From: Darksidea phi
Taxonomy: Eukaryota > Ascomycota > Dothideomycetes > Pleosporales > Lentitheciaceae
Assembly: GCA_030770425.1 (NCBI GenBank)
Contig: JASJFT010000003.1
Span: forward strand, 186,001 to 250,000
Length of the DNA: 64,000 nt
Direction: 5' to 3'
Shown: in pieces, positions 26,123 to 38,402 of the stretch
How the letters are laid out: every line of letters starts with the position of its first letter
Position numbering within the stretch: position 1 is the stretch's first letter
Made by a program: the position numbers and the translations under genes
The notes under the pieces: model-generated
What the model was told of the DNA's origin: nothing
The model's input: the letters and a program-made list of their open reading frames with translations, nothing else
Databases searched by the model: none

Positions 26123-26135
26123 ATAAACAAGCTCT
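26123..26135. repeat. 13-bp direct repeat, right of copy A
   Basis: Second copy of ataaacaagctct, see 25048-25060. Confidence 0.6.
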
Positions 26136-26470
26136 ATCTTAATTTAAAAACTTAGTCGAATAAAATAATAATTTAGTAAGCTATTTAAATAGATAGTCTT
26201 AGCTTAATATTAATATATAAAATATATTATTTATATACTTTCTTTTATAAGGAGCCTTCTTAGAATTAAGCTATATGATAATAAATTATAAATATACAGT
26301 AGGGTGACACGAAAAAAAACTAAAAGAAAAGTTACCTTTCTTAAAGTCTAATAACTTTCTTATTAGTTAAGCTATAATAATAAAAATTAGCTTATTTTAA
26401 AGAGGAAATCTAGGAAGTTTTATCTATTTTATTAGTTTTAGCTTACTAAATCAACGTTATCCTGAATTAG
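26136..26470. repeat. Very AT-rich, RIP-like tract
   Basis: About 330 bases made almost only of A and T with high TpA, runs of TTAATA and AAATAT, and stops in all frames. This is typical of heavily RIP-mutated repeat DNA. The original element cannot be identified. Confidence 0.6.
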
Positions 26471-27770
26471 ACGGGGAACGTTTAGTAAATATCGAGCATT
26501 CTCCATCTATGTTAGTGTGTTGAATATTAAGGGACATCGGGAAGTCCCTTAGTTGCCTACTTAGAGGCGTACAAACTTATCGGTTCCGACCGGCTTCTAC
26601 CGCTTAACATCGGGGATAAGCATCCCTTATATGATGTGGAGGGTTGGCGCGACAACTGTGATATGTCTTAATCCAGTATCGCACATTTGGATTGACCTGA
26701 ATGGATGTTGCAAATGGAATTAGATTGCAGAGAGACGCGCATTGAGGAAACGGGCTGCTAGTTTGGATATTCCACTGAAGTCATGACACGTGTCGCGAGG
26801 TCGTCGGCAAGATTCGAATAGCTTTCCAAAATAATGATTGATAGGTTCTTGATGTCTTAGGAGGTTTGACCGGAAGCGATGATGCTAATTGGCCGATACC
26901 ACGTTCCCTCCGCAGCGAGTTTGCCTCGTCCAATCAACGACCGCCATCTTAGGGTTGATTAGCCACGCGGAAGTTTACATTGGCCAGAAGGTGGGTAGTA
27001 TGACCACCCCCTCTATGGCAACCCTTACTAACAGCAACGCGGACCGACCCTCGACAGAACAGGGGTGCTATTGGATGAGAGCCTTTCAGCATCTAGTGCG
27101 AGTTCTATTTTATGCCAAACATGGTGTATGCCCTATGCGAGTCCAACGCTTAGAGGAAAACATGGAGTGGGCGTACACAACGTCGGGCTGTTCTGCACCG
27201 GAGTGTTATTCATCTTGTCAGTGAGCGATAGTTTGACGAAGGTTTATCCTACGTGATACCTGGGCGAACATCTGCTGTAGAGTTACTGCGCTCTAAAATA
27301 CTAATAGTCGCCTTTCGGTTGGCCCTGCTCACCGATCGATCGTTGAGCTGTTTTTAACTGTGGTCTTGGCATGCTGCACTGCCTTTCGGCTGGCGACTGC
27401 GTAGCCAGTAAGCGATGCTCTTCAAATCACGTCATGGACGATCGCCTCCACGTATGGGTAGTAGTTACAGTGACTAGTCACTCCTTTATTTGGAGGTCGT
27501 CTACTGCGTACGGCTACTCAGGCTCTAGAGAACAGGAGCCACTAGTAGTGGTAGCTGGTCCATTGGCTATCGAGCTTCCTGTACTGCAACAAAATACGAT
27601 TGGCCCAGCCACATAGTTTGCGAAACCGCAAGGCAACTGTCGACCCTACATGATTAGGTCTATAAGAACAAGAGGAATGAGGATGAAATAGAGATCCATT
27701 CATCAAGTCCACGCATTCGATCCTTCCTTATTAGTACTGCTGAAGATATTTAATACGTCAACATTCCAAA
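26471..27770. other. Intergenic, about 1.3 kb
   Basis: Normal base composition resumes. A perfect 8-bp inverted repeat with an 8-base loop (TAAGGGAC...GTCCCTTA) lies at 26528-26551. Several short open frames between 26889 and 27616 have no family resemblance. No gene accepted. Confidence 0.35.
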
Positions 27771-29111
27771 ATGTTACGCATGTTCGCCAATTGCAGAAGG
27801 ACTGCCTCGGCAACCTTTACCTCGACCACGAGGATCCGCCAAATCAGCTCAACAAGCTACCTCACTCCTGCGGAACCCGACCCTTTTGGTAGACAGGTGA
27901 AATCAAAATCTCCTCTACCGTCAAGACCGGTCATACAGAATCCGCCTCTTCTCCAGGCACTCCAACCGTACATTCACCGCTCTGGATCGTCAACCTGGGC
28001 TGCGCTTGGGGACAACGACCATCAGAATTGTTTGCATCGTGGCAGCGTCCTCCAAGTTGTGTCCTGGAACATCGAATCGTTTACGCCGGGCGCAGCTGAG
28101 CGCGCTTCCGCAGCGTTAGGCCATCTGGAGGAACTTTTTGGGCCAACGCCGAGCAACCTTGTGGTAATGCTCCAAGAAGTCAATCGCGAATCTCTTGGGG
28201 CTATTCTCAAGAGCCAATGGGTTGGACGGAACTTTATTCTTACCAACGTGATTCCTCCCAGCGCTTTCTACACGGACATTCCTGGAGAAATGTTTGCCGT
28301 GAAAATTCCCAGCTGGGTTGCGACACAGCCCTTTACTGTCATGATGATACCAAGGTATCTAGGAACAGTGAATTGCTTCCGTGTCCCTTTTGTCTCTAGG
28401 ATGGGGAGGGATGCTTTATTCGTTGATATTCCGATATCTACATCAAATGGGCTCACTCGATCGAAGGAGTCCCTGCGTCTTTGTACGACGCATCTGGAGT
28501 CAAAGCGGAGTGGAAAGGCCTACCGACCTGGACAACTCGCCATTATTTCAGCGTTGCTCAAAGGACCACTGGCTGTGCGCTGCGGAATTATTGGGGGGCT
28601 TGTTGGGGGTGATATGAATGCAATCGATCAATCGGAGCATGGCCTACATAAAGCCGGCGACATTGATTTGAAGGACGTTTGGGAGGACCTTCCAGCGCCG
28701 CCTGTGCCGGTACTGAAGTTTTGCCAGAAAGATACCTCTTATGGTCGAGAGAGAGGAAATACATGGGGCTATCAATCGAGAGACGGTTGCACCCGAACGC
28801 GCAAGGACAAATTTTTATATACCGGGCTTGTGGGAACCATCGCTCCGACAGAGTCACAAGACGTTACCGGGAGATTAGGGCGTGTCGGTATAGGCTTAAA
28901 GACGGAGGTGGAAGCTTGGAAAGAAAAGGCGACTGAATGGTCTTCCATGCGGGAAAAATTGGAGAGAAAACTGCCCACGGAAAACTACTCTGACGAAAAG
29001 GTACGACGTCTCGGTCTCGAAACGCCGAGTGACTCAGGGCTTGTACGCACAAGAACCAGCGCCTGGGTTAGCGACCACTTCGGAATTACGACCAGCATCA
29101 GCGTCGGTTGA
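27771..29111 (+). CDS. Endonuclease/exonuclease/phosphatase (TDP2-like) protein
   Basis: Intronless, 446 residues. The EEP metal-dependent phosphodiesterase fold is shown by four motifs in order: SWNIE near residue 98, LQEVNRE near 134 (metal-binding Glu), THLES near 240 with GGDMNAID near 279, and SDHFGI near 435 (catalytic Asp-His). The spacing and SWNI/LQEV combination resemble tyrosyl-DNA phosphodiesterase 2, which releases topoisomerase II adducts from DNA 5' ends, but other EEP enzymes share the motifs. The first 30 residues are rich in Arg, Ser and Thr with no acidic residue, which suggests a mitochondrial presequence. Confidence 0.8.
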   Translation: MLRMFANCRRTASATFTSTTRIRQISSTSYLTPAEPDPFGRQVKSKSPLPSRPVIQNPPLLQALQPYIHRSGSSTWAALGDNDHQNCLHRGSVLQVVSWNIESFTPGAAERASAALGHLEELFGPTPSNLVVMLQEVNRESLGAILKSQWVGRNFILTNVIPPSAFYTDIPGEMFAVKIPSWVATQPFTVMMIPRYLGTVNCFRVPFVSRMGRDALFVDIPISTSNGLTRSKESLRLCTTHLESKRSGKAYRPGQLAIISALLKGPLAVRCGIIGGLVGGDMNAIDQSEHGLHKAGDIDLKDVWEDLPAPPVPVLKFCQKDTSYGRERGNTWGYQSRDGCTRTRKDKFLYTGLVGTIAPTESQDVTGRLGRVGIGLKTEVEAWKEKATEWSSMREKLERKLPTENYSDEKVRRLGLETPSDSGLVRTRTSAWVSDHFGITTSISVG

Positions 29112-30101
29112 TTTGATGGGCGGCAGTTGGATATTAGGAATAGCATCACTCTCAATCATGAGCAATTGAAGGGCGCAGGTCGCTTTTCTTCAAGGGAGGG
29201 CATGGTGGCGATAGGGATAGTATTTGGAGGGTTTTTATCTAAATAAGAAGCTCCTTGGGAGCTGGACTTCCGAATTCTATCAGTGAATCCAAGTATGTAT
29301 GAAAGTCTAGCAATTCATCAAGAGTCATGTAAAACCAATGTTCGGCAGCCCTCTTCTTCCTTACCCTTAGGACTTCGACGAGTGCGAAGATAGGATAATA
29401 CTAACATTACTACCATTCCGGATAAAGGACAGCCTAGAATACTCCGAGCAGACCGTGGCACGCATCACCAACACCCCTCTTCACGTCCACGTCAGGCCCT
29501 TTGCAACGGCAGCATCGATCTATTGCTTTGCTAAATGAAGTGCACATATACAACATCTTCGAATTGTGGCAAGGACGGGACTGAAATACTCTAGGCTCTA
29601 AACGAGCCGAGCGCAGCGTTATAGATGACGAGAGCGGCGTGTTACTCGTCGCTTTTATCATTGTCCCAGCATGCACGGAATGGATTGAACTTCTTGGATA
29701 CGATTGTGTCGGAACGTCGAGCATATTTTTGAGAGATCAACTGTATGCCGACGCCTGTATAAACGACCTTTACCGACGAGTACCAACAGAGGCGGACATA
29801 CGCCAACTTTGGATCGACCTTGTGATGCCGAAGAGTATTCTCCCTAAACCATTGCTTCGGAGCACGCCAAAGGAGGAGGAAGAGGCGAAGCTAATGGCCA
29901 TGGCATCAAAAGCAACGGGGACCAACGGATCAAGGAGTAATATACGACTACTCAATAGAAGTATCATGTACATCAGCCATAGAAAAATTAACATATCTTT
30001 CTTCATCAATCGTACCCAATTGCCAGCGCTGGACCAAATATATAGTAATACATTCAAAAACCAAGTCCAGGAATCACCTCTCTACCAGGGTCCAGTACCC
30101 T
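29112..30101. other. Intergenic with one uncertain open frame
   Basis: An open frame on the plus strand at 29639-30229 has a plausible helical segment (YADACINDLYRRVPTEADIRQLWIDLV) but no ATG and overlaps the PMS1 3' end antisense. It may be a decayed exon. It was not accepted as a gene. Confidence 0.3.
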
Positions 30102-33100
30102 CTAATTTCTTAAACTCTTTAGATATGCACCCCAATCCGTCTGCATCCCAACCTCACTCAGCCCCGTCACACCATCGCCTTCACTCCAACTCTCCCACTT
30201 GTCTAAGCTATAAAGATGACGCATTGTAGGTCGGCCATGCGGACAAGACCACGGTTTATCCATACTCCCCATGTGCCTTACAATATTTTCCATTTGTGTA
30301 GATTTAAGTGTCTTGCCTATCATAACGGAGCTCCGGCATGCGCGACTAGCCAGCAATTTGCGAACCTTGCTCGGGCGCGGGATATGTGGAGATCTGGAAA
30401 TAGAGGATGAAGAAGGATTATCCATAATTAGCGCAATAAGTTCTTCAAGGTCCTTTGGCGTGAAAGTGACTTCCTTGCTCATGGGAAGGGAGGTAAGCCT
30501 CGTACGCCGACCTACGGAAGTGGAGCCTGAAGTATCCATTTCCACCATGAAGCCATTGGCTGAGAGTGAGTGTTCGTTTGCAAGAATAATCTCTTCTTCC
30601 ACGGCTGTGAGCTCAAGAGGATGCGGACGCACAAGACGTTGCGAAACCAAAATTGTAGTAGCCGAGAGTCGTTCAAAATTATACTTTTCGTCAGAGGCAT
30701 GCTGGTCGATGATGAAAAGGTCCGGGGTGGGGGAAGTGAATGTGGGAGGGCGAACAGCGAGAATGAAACCGAGATTGAATTGGCCGATTATACGCATGTT
30801 GTCGAAGTCAGATTTTGCTACTGTGAGCGAGAGACGCTCTTCTGGGTCTTCTTTAGTGAGTTGAGAGTTGAAAGACGTATTGTCTACGCCTACATTCTGT
30901 TCGTCACCCTCGAGAGCAGCGGCGAGATTGTGCACGTGAGTGGCGATGGCGGTAGTGTCGGTATCAATGACACGTTCCAGGTTGAGGGTTAAATACTTTT
31001 TCTGAGAGATCTTGAATAGCTTGCCTGCACGCTTGAGATTCATTTCTGTTGGCCTTGCAGCTGCTTCTTCTGCTTCGGCAATCATCATCGCAACCTTGGC
31101 TTCTTCGCGGATTTTCTTTTCAGATTCATCAATGTACTCATCATCCGAGGTATTGTCGCCCGCCTGGGGTTCAAATGCCGGATCTTCAGGTTCCAAGGCG
31201 TCTGCGTCGACAGAAGATTCAGGGGGTAATGGAACACCTGACGAGACGTCGATATCGTCGGTCCTCGGTTCTTCGAACTCTTTTGTAGTGATTCGTTTGT
31301 GGGGTGACGGAGAACGAGCTGGCACATCTGGCATGCTGCTGTCCGGGTCTTCGTTTTCTTCTTCTTGTTCTTCTTCTGCTTCTTCACCATCATCCTCGCT
31401 TCCCTCGACCTGCTCCCAAGGGGCAGCAAATCCGCGTAGGCTCTTCATGAAGAGCGGCTTCTTGGGCGTCTGACTGAGGGGCGTACCATCCAATCCAAAC
31501 TTTGGAATATGTATCCTAGCTCGTTTCGACGAGCGTGATTCACTACCACCCCCGATAGTGGATACTGTAGTAGTATTGCCGATTGTTATTGTGGCCTGCT
31601 GTGCTGGTGTTCGCATAGGTCGCATCCGATCGAATGCGTTCTGTATAGTGCTTTGCGAGAAGCGCTTCTGAGGTGTCTGTTTAATTATTGGTATGTTTTC
31701 CTCCTCTCGCTCGGCTTTGTCCGGGCCTGCTGATCTGGGTGAGTGGCCCGCCTCGATTTGTTTAGCGTGCTGAGATGCAATACGGGCATTGAAATCTTGT
31801 ACAGCTTTTGGAGGTTGTTGGACCTGGGGAGAGTCGACGGAAGCCTCTCCATCTGGCTCAAACAATGGTGACGGAGATTTTGTATCCCGCTGTCTTTGCA
31901 CAACTGGTGTCTCCAACCATGGACTCGGCTGCCTCGTATTTAGATGAAGGGGCCTTTCTTCTGTGACTTTGTCGTTCTTAGGTGAGCTACTCCTCCTTTT
32001 CCGGGCACGTGGTGGCGCCGACCTCTCTTCCACGTCTCTGCCAGCAAACCTCTCGATTAGACTAGCCTTGATGAAGCCGGGCAGTGTTGGTGCTTCCGAG
32101 GGGAGTGACGATCCAGAGCGTTCCAAGATTGTAGAGCAGAGTTTGCGTGTTTCCGGCAAACGGATTGGTTCACTTCGCCCCTCGGCAGCGGAGTCGGTAC
32201 CTTCCTGCTGTTGTATCACTGGTGGCTTGAATGCGGATTGAGAAGACATCCTTTTGTTTGGAAGTTGAGCATGTGGTACGCTCTGGTCGTGATTTTGGAA
32301 GAGCTCAACCAGGGCTTCTTTCAAGCTTTCAAGCAACGCCGTTTGGTCATGCAACATGATGGTCCTCTTGTCCGGGCTTACGTTGACGTCGTAGGCTTCC
32401 GTATCTAGTTTGATGTCGGCGAACACGAAAGGTGATTGGGTGATATTATACGACTTGTACACCTCGTTGAATGCCTTGGCGACCTGGGGGAGGGTACATG
32501 GGCGGGAGTTGACGAAGAACATCTGCCGGTCCGGTGTCTGTCGGCCTTCGCCAACCACGGGCCGAGACATGTGGCCGATTATCTGCACCGTACGAGAGCC
32601 CGAGTCTTCTTGCGTACTCCAGTTTCGAGCACCCTGGGTGGCTCCGGGTCGGTTTGTCGGGTCCATCTCGAACTTGAGGTTGAGAGGGATGAGCGCCAAA
32701 AGCGTCTTTGTACCGTAGACATTGGCAATGTTCTCCTTGGTGTTCGGGTTGCCATTGGTCGAAAAGGCTACCGTCTTCTTCCTGTATCTCATAAGCCCCA
32801 CCAGTAGCATGCAGCTATGACATTCCGCTTACCCTTTCGGTATCTGATTGCTCACAGTAAACTTCACGCCCGTGCTGATACACGCATACGCATTCAGCAG
32901 ATGCAGTACCTTGCTGTACTCTCTCTTGACAGACTTCTCCAGCTCCTTCCGCCGCACAGGCAGATTGTAGAACAGTGACTCTACCACCACGGTTGTGCCC
33001 TGCTTCGCCGCCACCACCGACGTCCCCTTCAGTTTGCCCGACTGCTCAAACTCGAGCTTCGTGCCTTTGGGGCCATCTGACGCCCGGGCGGTAACAATAT

Positions 33101-33483
33101 GAAACTTCGAGAGAGCGCATAAGGAGGATAGCGCCTCGCCTCGGAAGCCGAACGTCTGGAGGGAGGAGAGGTCGTCGTAGGTGGAGAGCTTCGAGGTATA
33201 GTGCTTGAGGGCTATCGTGTCGTAATCGTCGGGGGCGATGCCAGCGCCATTGTCCTGCACCTCGATGGCATCCAGGCCATGGTTCTTGAAGCGGACCTCT
33301 GAGGAGAAATGTTAGCTGTCATGCATCGCGGCCTAGGCGGGAGAATAGCATACCGATGGTGGTAGCGCCGGCGTCGATGCTGTTCTCTACGAGCTCTTTG
33401 CACACGGACTGAAGGTCGACAATAACCTGCCCAGACTGGATCTGGTGGACGGAGCGGCCCTCTATGGGCTTGATGGTGGCCAT
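30102..33483 (-). CDS. pms1: DNA mismatch repair protein PMS1 (MutL family)
   Basis: Minus-strand exons 33483-33354, 33298-32833 and 32781-30102, with introns of 55 and 51 nt, encode 1091 residues. The N-terminal GHKL ATPase motifs are KELVENSIDAGATTI, DNGAGI and FGFRGEALSSL. The long linker is disordered and acidic. The C-terminal endonuclease domain has DQHASDEKYNFE near residue 890, ACRSSVMIGK and CPHGRPT, the metal-binding motifs of MutL endonucleases. With MLH1 it forms MutL-alpha, which nicks the daughter strand during mismatch repair in the nucleus. Both junctions restore conserved MutL sequence. Confidence 0.95.
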
Positions 33484-34349
33484 ATCAGCCCATGCCCATG
33501 AGCGTTGAGGGTGCAGGTGATGACGTGAAGCCGCGACCGAGGTAGACGCGTGCCTGACCAATCAGAACTGGTCGCCTAACAGACCGCAAGAGCGTCTAGC
33601 TTCTTTTGCCGTGCTTACTACGTAGTGGTCGACCTGTCAACATCATTTATATGCTCAAAAAATGAACGGCACGATGGCGAAAAGGTTGGAAGCATCAATG
33701 GCGACATTGAAGAAGCTGCACGCGCAGTCCCGCAACAAGCAAATCCAGTTAGTCACCCAGCAGCTAGTGCCTAGCCCAGCGCTTACGTATTGTAAGGATC
33801 CGTGATGCACAGCTCCAAAGGTTACTAGCAGGTTTCATATCCATATACTCAACCAAAAACTCGACTCCGCCTCTTTCCAGCACAGATTTTGATAAAACCC
33901 AAACCCACATATGTACACGCATCTACCAAACATCATGAATATTAACCCGCTCCATGCTCTTTCGATCGTAATCTCTGGAAAATCCGTCCACGTTCCGTTA
34001 AATGGAGCCTGTGGGCAGCCCGCTCACGATTCAAGTACCCAAATAGCTCGGGCGGGAAACGCCTTACTAACACTGGGGTCTACAAAACAGGATAGTGCGG
34101 ATCGTGCATGTGCATGTACATGTGTATGGAATACTATAATGCTTAACAGGAGAACTATATGTGAAGAGCAACCAGATGAAGAAGTAGAACAACAGTTCCA
34201 GATCCATGTTGTTTGCCCGAAACCATCCCATGCCTTTCCATGCTAGTCCTTGCCAAACACCCAGGTATCGCAATCCATCCCAGCACAGACCCAACGCCAT
34301 TCCAATCCCTTAGCACATAAAAAAACCGCACTTACGACGTTCAACCCTA
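33484..34349. other. Intergenic, PMS1 promoter side
   Basis: Contains the PMS1 upstream region. A 48-codon frame starting at about 33662 (MNGTMAKRLEASMATLKKL) has an ATG but no recognised relative. No repeats seen. Confidence 0.35.
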
Positions 34350-35698
34350 TCAATGCTGTTGTTGCTGGGACTGCTGCACCTGACTTACGTGCCCACCCTG
34401 CGCAATGCCACCCCACTCACTCTCATCATCACTGCCCACATCGGTCCAGCTCGACGGCGTCATAGCGCCATTCGCATTTGCGCCGAACTCACTAAAGCCC
34501 GCCTCTGAGAAGCCAGCCTCAGTAAAACCGCTTTCGGAGAAGATCTCTGAGCGGGCATCGTGGTCTGTGTCGTTCTGCATGCTCATGACGGCGATGTCGT
34601 CGGCGTGGCTTCCTACTACGGATGCGCCTGTGAAGGCGGAGCGTTCGGAGCGTGGGGTTAGTGTGCCAGTGGAGATGTGTTCTGCTTCCTCTTCGAAGTG
34701 GTGCGAGGTGGAGGAGGTAAAGGAGTAGAAGGATTGAGCGGCTTGGTCGTTGTCGTTCTCAGAGACTTCAGACTGCGGGATGGACGCTGTCTGTGGGTTC
34801 TCAGCATGGTCGGGGTGAAGGTATATGGATTCCGGGGTCAGGTCGATGAGCTGGGCATCGGCGGGTGAGGAGATGTGATTGTCGCCTTCGAGGGTAGCGG
34901 TGCTCTCGCGGGTGCCGGGTTCAGTATATGTAAAGGGCTTGGGTGATGGAGCGTCATCCTCGTCACGGTCGAAGAGGATGTTGTCGTCGGAGAAGGGATT
35001 TGCCACTGCAGCGGCTGCGGCAGCGCCAGCAGCGAAACCAGCGGCGCCACGCTTCCTGAGCCCGTCGTTGGGGGTGTCGGTGCCGGTAGCTGTTTGTGCG
35101 TTTGCATTGTCCTTTCTGAGCATACCGTCACCCCCAACAAGCTCGTCGAAGCTCCTCTCACTAGCGGTAGTTCCACGCCGCTCCGCCATCTCAACATCCT
35201 CCCTCCCAATCCTCGCCAACTCGTCCAAATCCACGGCTATCCCCTCTTCCCTCGCCCGCCTAATCAACTCATTCCGGTTCCGCCTCACCAGCTCATCACG
35301 TCTCTTCTTCCTCAGCTCAAAGTCATCGGATGATTCCGAGGCACGGCGAGGCTGTATCTCGTCGCCGAGGGAGTGAAGCGCGACGGCGATCTTGCGACGG
35401 GACTGGTCGACCCACTGGCGGACCTGAGGGGATTCGTAGATGGCGATACCGGCGGCTACGAGGACCGAGGCGGCGATTATAAGGCCTGTTTGGAGGAGGT
35501 GGTTAGGTCGGCGCTGCGGGGTATGGGGAGAGGAGGAGCGAGCAGAGCCGGATCCTGCGAACAGGTTGGCATTAAGAAAAAAGATACCTGGAATGAAGAT
35601 ACAGGGCGCTTTGTAGCGAGAAACGGTAATCTTCGCGGCGGCGACACGGCAACAAGATGCAGGAAGCTCAGCTCACCTTTGGCCAGTGGCGCGGGCAT
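34350..35698 (-). CDS. One-TM acidic protein, conserved fungal hypothetical
   Basis: Minus-strand exons 35698-35677 and 35554-34350, with a 122-nt intron, give 408 residues. The tiny first exon encodes MPAPLAK. A TM helix (LLQTGLIIAASVLVAAGIAIY) lies near residues 24-44, followed by a basic, Arg-rich helix and then a long acidic, Ser-rich region. Short repeated units SGFTEAGFSEAGFSEFG and a Gln-rich tail finish the protein. The position of the TM suggests a signal-anchor with the bulk of the protein on one side of an organelle membrane. No function is recognised. A gtaagt near the 3' end could be a further donor, so the last residues are uncertain. Confidence 0.65.
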
Positions 35699-36138
35699 GA
35701 CGACGGTATTGCTCCGCTCGAATCTACCCAGATAAAATAGTAGGTTGTGTGTCGGATTTGAAGAGTATACTAGTAAAGCGTTTCGAGGCGAAATTATAGG
35801 AAAATTACAGCCTGGCGGCGTGTTAAGGAGGGAAAGAAGGCGCTGCGAGGCAGTGTCGTCGTCGTAAGTGGTTCCGCCACCGAAGCCCAAGTCCGAGCGC
35901 TTTTGGTGGGGTCGCGTTCCGCAGTTTGCGCCACGCTAAGGCAAACGGATCGGGCTTGGGTAAATGGCACCTCGACGCATTTTTGGTAGAATCCGATATG
36001 GAGTCCCTAGTCTTCGTGCATCTACATCTACATCTACATCTAAATCTCTTCCTAAATGCCCTGCTCTATATACCAGAACGCCATACATATCCCATGCTTT
36101 ATCCAAATGCACCGAGGATATCCAATGCAGAATGCTGC
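35699..36138. other. Spacer upstream of the one-TM gene
   Basis: Includes the promoter of the one-TM protein gene and the 3' flank of the MFS gene. A short tandem run of ctacat units is at about 36019-36042. Nothing else recognised. Confidence 0.35.
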
Positions 36139-38044
36139 TCAAGCGTCACGATGCCGCTCATATTCCTTCTCCTCCCTCCTCTTGACCGCATGCTCATGTC
36201 TAATCCCCCAGAAGCACGCAAGAATGCCCAAAACGCTTGATACTAGTGTGACATAATACGCAGCCCGGTAGCAAACCAGTCCCTCGTCACAGTTCCGTTC
36301 GCCGCTGCGCTGCACCTCGGAATGCGAGTCGTACACTGCACCGTAAAATAAATTGAAGATGTTACCACTGACGACGGGCGCTAACGTCATGAAGCCCCAG
36401 TTCACTGCGAAGCCATCCGGCCCAAAAGCGTCGACGACGAGCGCTGGAAATACGCCGAAGAGGATACCATAGGCGAGGCCACAAAGTCCGGATACAGCCC
36501 ACAGGTGATTCGGGTCCTCGATGCGGATTGCGCAGATTTGAGCGAGCATAAACACGGTTGCTGATATAGCGGCGCACCAGAACCGGGACATCTGCAGCCT
36601 TTTTACTATCACGTCCGAACCGATGCCCGAAAACAGGCGTCCTAAGAAGGAGCAGAGGGAGATAGTGGACACGTGCCAAAGTTGGCGGTGCGCAACGAAG
36701 TCCTTATCCGCGGAGTCGTCCCAGTGGTTCCATAGCGCTTGGACGTCGTGGCCCATGTTGCTGTTTCGCATCAGCCACTGAAGTGATTTGCACCTTCAAT
36801 ACACGGCTCACTTTATAGTCATCAACCCAACGCCCGTCAGCAAACCCATGAGGATCCACAGCTGCCAGAACTCAATCTTGTAAAGCAAGGCCAGTCCAGT
36901 AACATCTAGACAATGTGAGCGATTCGTCTTCGTACTTGCGGCATCGTCCTCCGGAAGAATATCGCCGGGTCCCGACATGAGGGAAGAGGTTTCATCTGAG
37001 TCGCCGTCATGTTCTTCATTGACTAGATTGATGTCGTTGGCAATTGACAAGCGGCAACTGACAAGGCGCATACAGGTGGATTATTTTTGAAGAAGAAAAC
37101 GAGTGCTTACTAGGTTCGGCTTGCAACAATGATGAGCTGCTGAACTGTGTGCTGGTCTTGCCGCTATTCTTGCTGCTGTTCGACTTTGTGCGGTGGAGGA
37201 GATTGGAGTCTCTCCGGCCGCGATCGCTAGTAGGAAGAACGGCGTAACCGGTCCCGCTCTTATGGTCAACAACATGAAGAAATGGTAACGACGCTAGTAC
37301 GAGCATAGAGGTCCCAAACGAGAAGAAGAGAAGCAGTGTGGAGGTATCACCAGGAAAGGCAATGCCAGCAATGAGAGTATAGAAGAAAGCGCTCAATCCG
37401 AACGCTGCGAGGGGAAAGGCCGATGCCGTCCCGCGGTGTGTCGGCCAGTTGAGGGTTGCTATCCGAAGTTAGTGCCTGGAATCCTTTCGAGGTCTGTTGG
37501 CGTACCAGTCTTGAGCGCGCCTTGGAAGGCAGCGCAACTTCCAACGCCTGATATAAATGAACAAAATGAGATCAACGCTACACTCATTGATCCAACGCCC
37601 CGGTCATAGGCTTCCGTAGATCAGCCTCAGTTGCTCTGTCTGTCCTAGATGCCATACCTATGCGAATCGGGTAGTATCCAGCAAACAAACATATCACGCC
37701 AATGAGCCCTGCCAGTCTTGGGCTCTTCCTGTCTGTGATAATGCCCATTGGTATGCCCGAAGCGTACATTCCGAGGTTCGCGGCCGTTCCCTGAGGTTGT
37801 AAGCCAAGGCTAGCGGGTGATCGGGAGGTTATCGTACAATAACATTGCTTTGTGTTGCAGATAATTGCAGCTTGTCAGCAAACTGTGGAGCCCATGCTGA
37901 GTATGCGTACTGCTAGCTATTAACATCTGATTGTGGGTCAGAGTAGACACTCACGTTCGTCCCGCAAGCAAGCGAAATGGCAGTGGCAGCGACTACGGAC
38001 ACGATCCGTGTCTTCTTATGCGTTGTGACCTCGGCAGCAACCAT
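36139..38044 (-). CDS. MFS transporter, Mch1-like (nodulin-like/monocarboxylate-like)
   Basis: Seven minus-strand exons: 38044-37955, about 37910-37839, 37790-37658, 37610-37506, 37458-37111, 37022-36812 and 36760-36139. The total is about 526 residues. Features are the start MVAAEVTTHKKTRIVSVVAA, LACGTNYAYSAWAPQFADKL (TM1-loop), MYASGIPMGIITDRKSPR (the MFS loop 2-3 motif), a central acidic cytoplasmic loop, and a second half with GRLFSGIGSDVIVKRL, the repeat of the same loop. The order matches yeast Mch1 and other nodulin-like MFS members. The substrate is unknown. The boundary of the second exon is uncertain by one base. All junctions otherwise keep the frame. Confidence 0.8.
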
Positions 38045-38402
38045 GCTTGCTCCTTGAGGAGGGGAGGAATCCGTCACAGTCACCGCGAGATCATTGAGTA
38101 CATGGAGAGGCGCGACGCGATTCGGTATCGGCGGTTCCGGGCCGGCGAAGATAGGGAAAACAGGGATATCACTAGGATGGTATTATGAACAGTAGGCAAT
38201 GGTAGTCAAGCAATGAGTAACACAGCTATACACAAGCTTGGAACGAAACGGAACGGAACAGGTGGATTCGATGTTGAGGCTAAAAGATAACCAAGCGGAG
38301 ATAAGATCGCCAAGACATTCCGAAGCCAAGCTTGAAGAGGCACAGGGTGAACGTCACCGGGCATCAGTTCTCCGCAAACACCACCACGACAACATCGTAA
38401 CC
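38045..38402. promoter_or_regulatory. Divergent promoter, Mch1-like and TMS1
   Basis: 358 bases between two membrane-protein genes transcribed in opposite directions, so both promoters must fit here. No specific site is claimed. Confidence 0.4.

Noticed and set aside
29639..30229. Possible gene antisense to the PMS1 3' end
   Set aside because: No ATG, no recognised domain, and overlap with PMS1 coding sequence.
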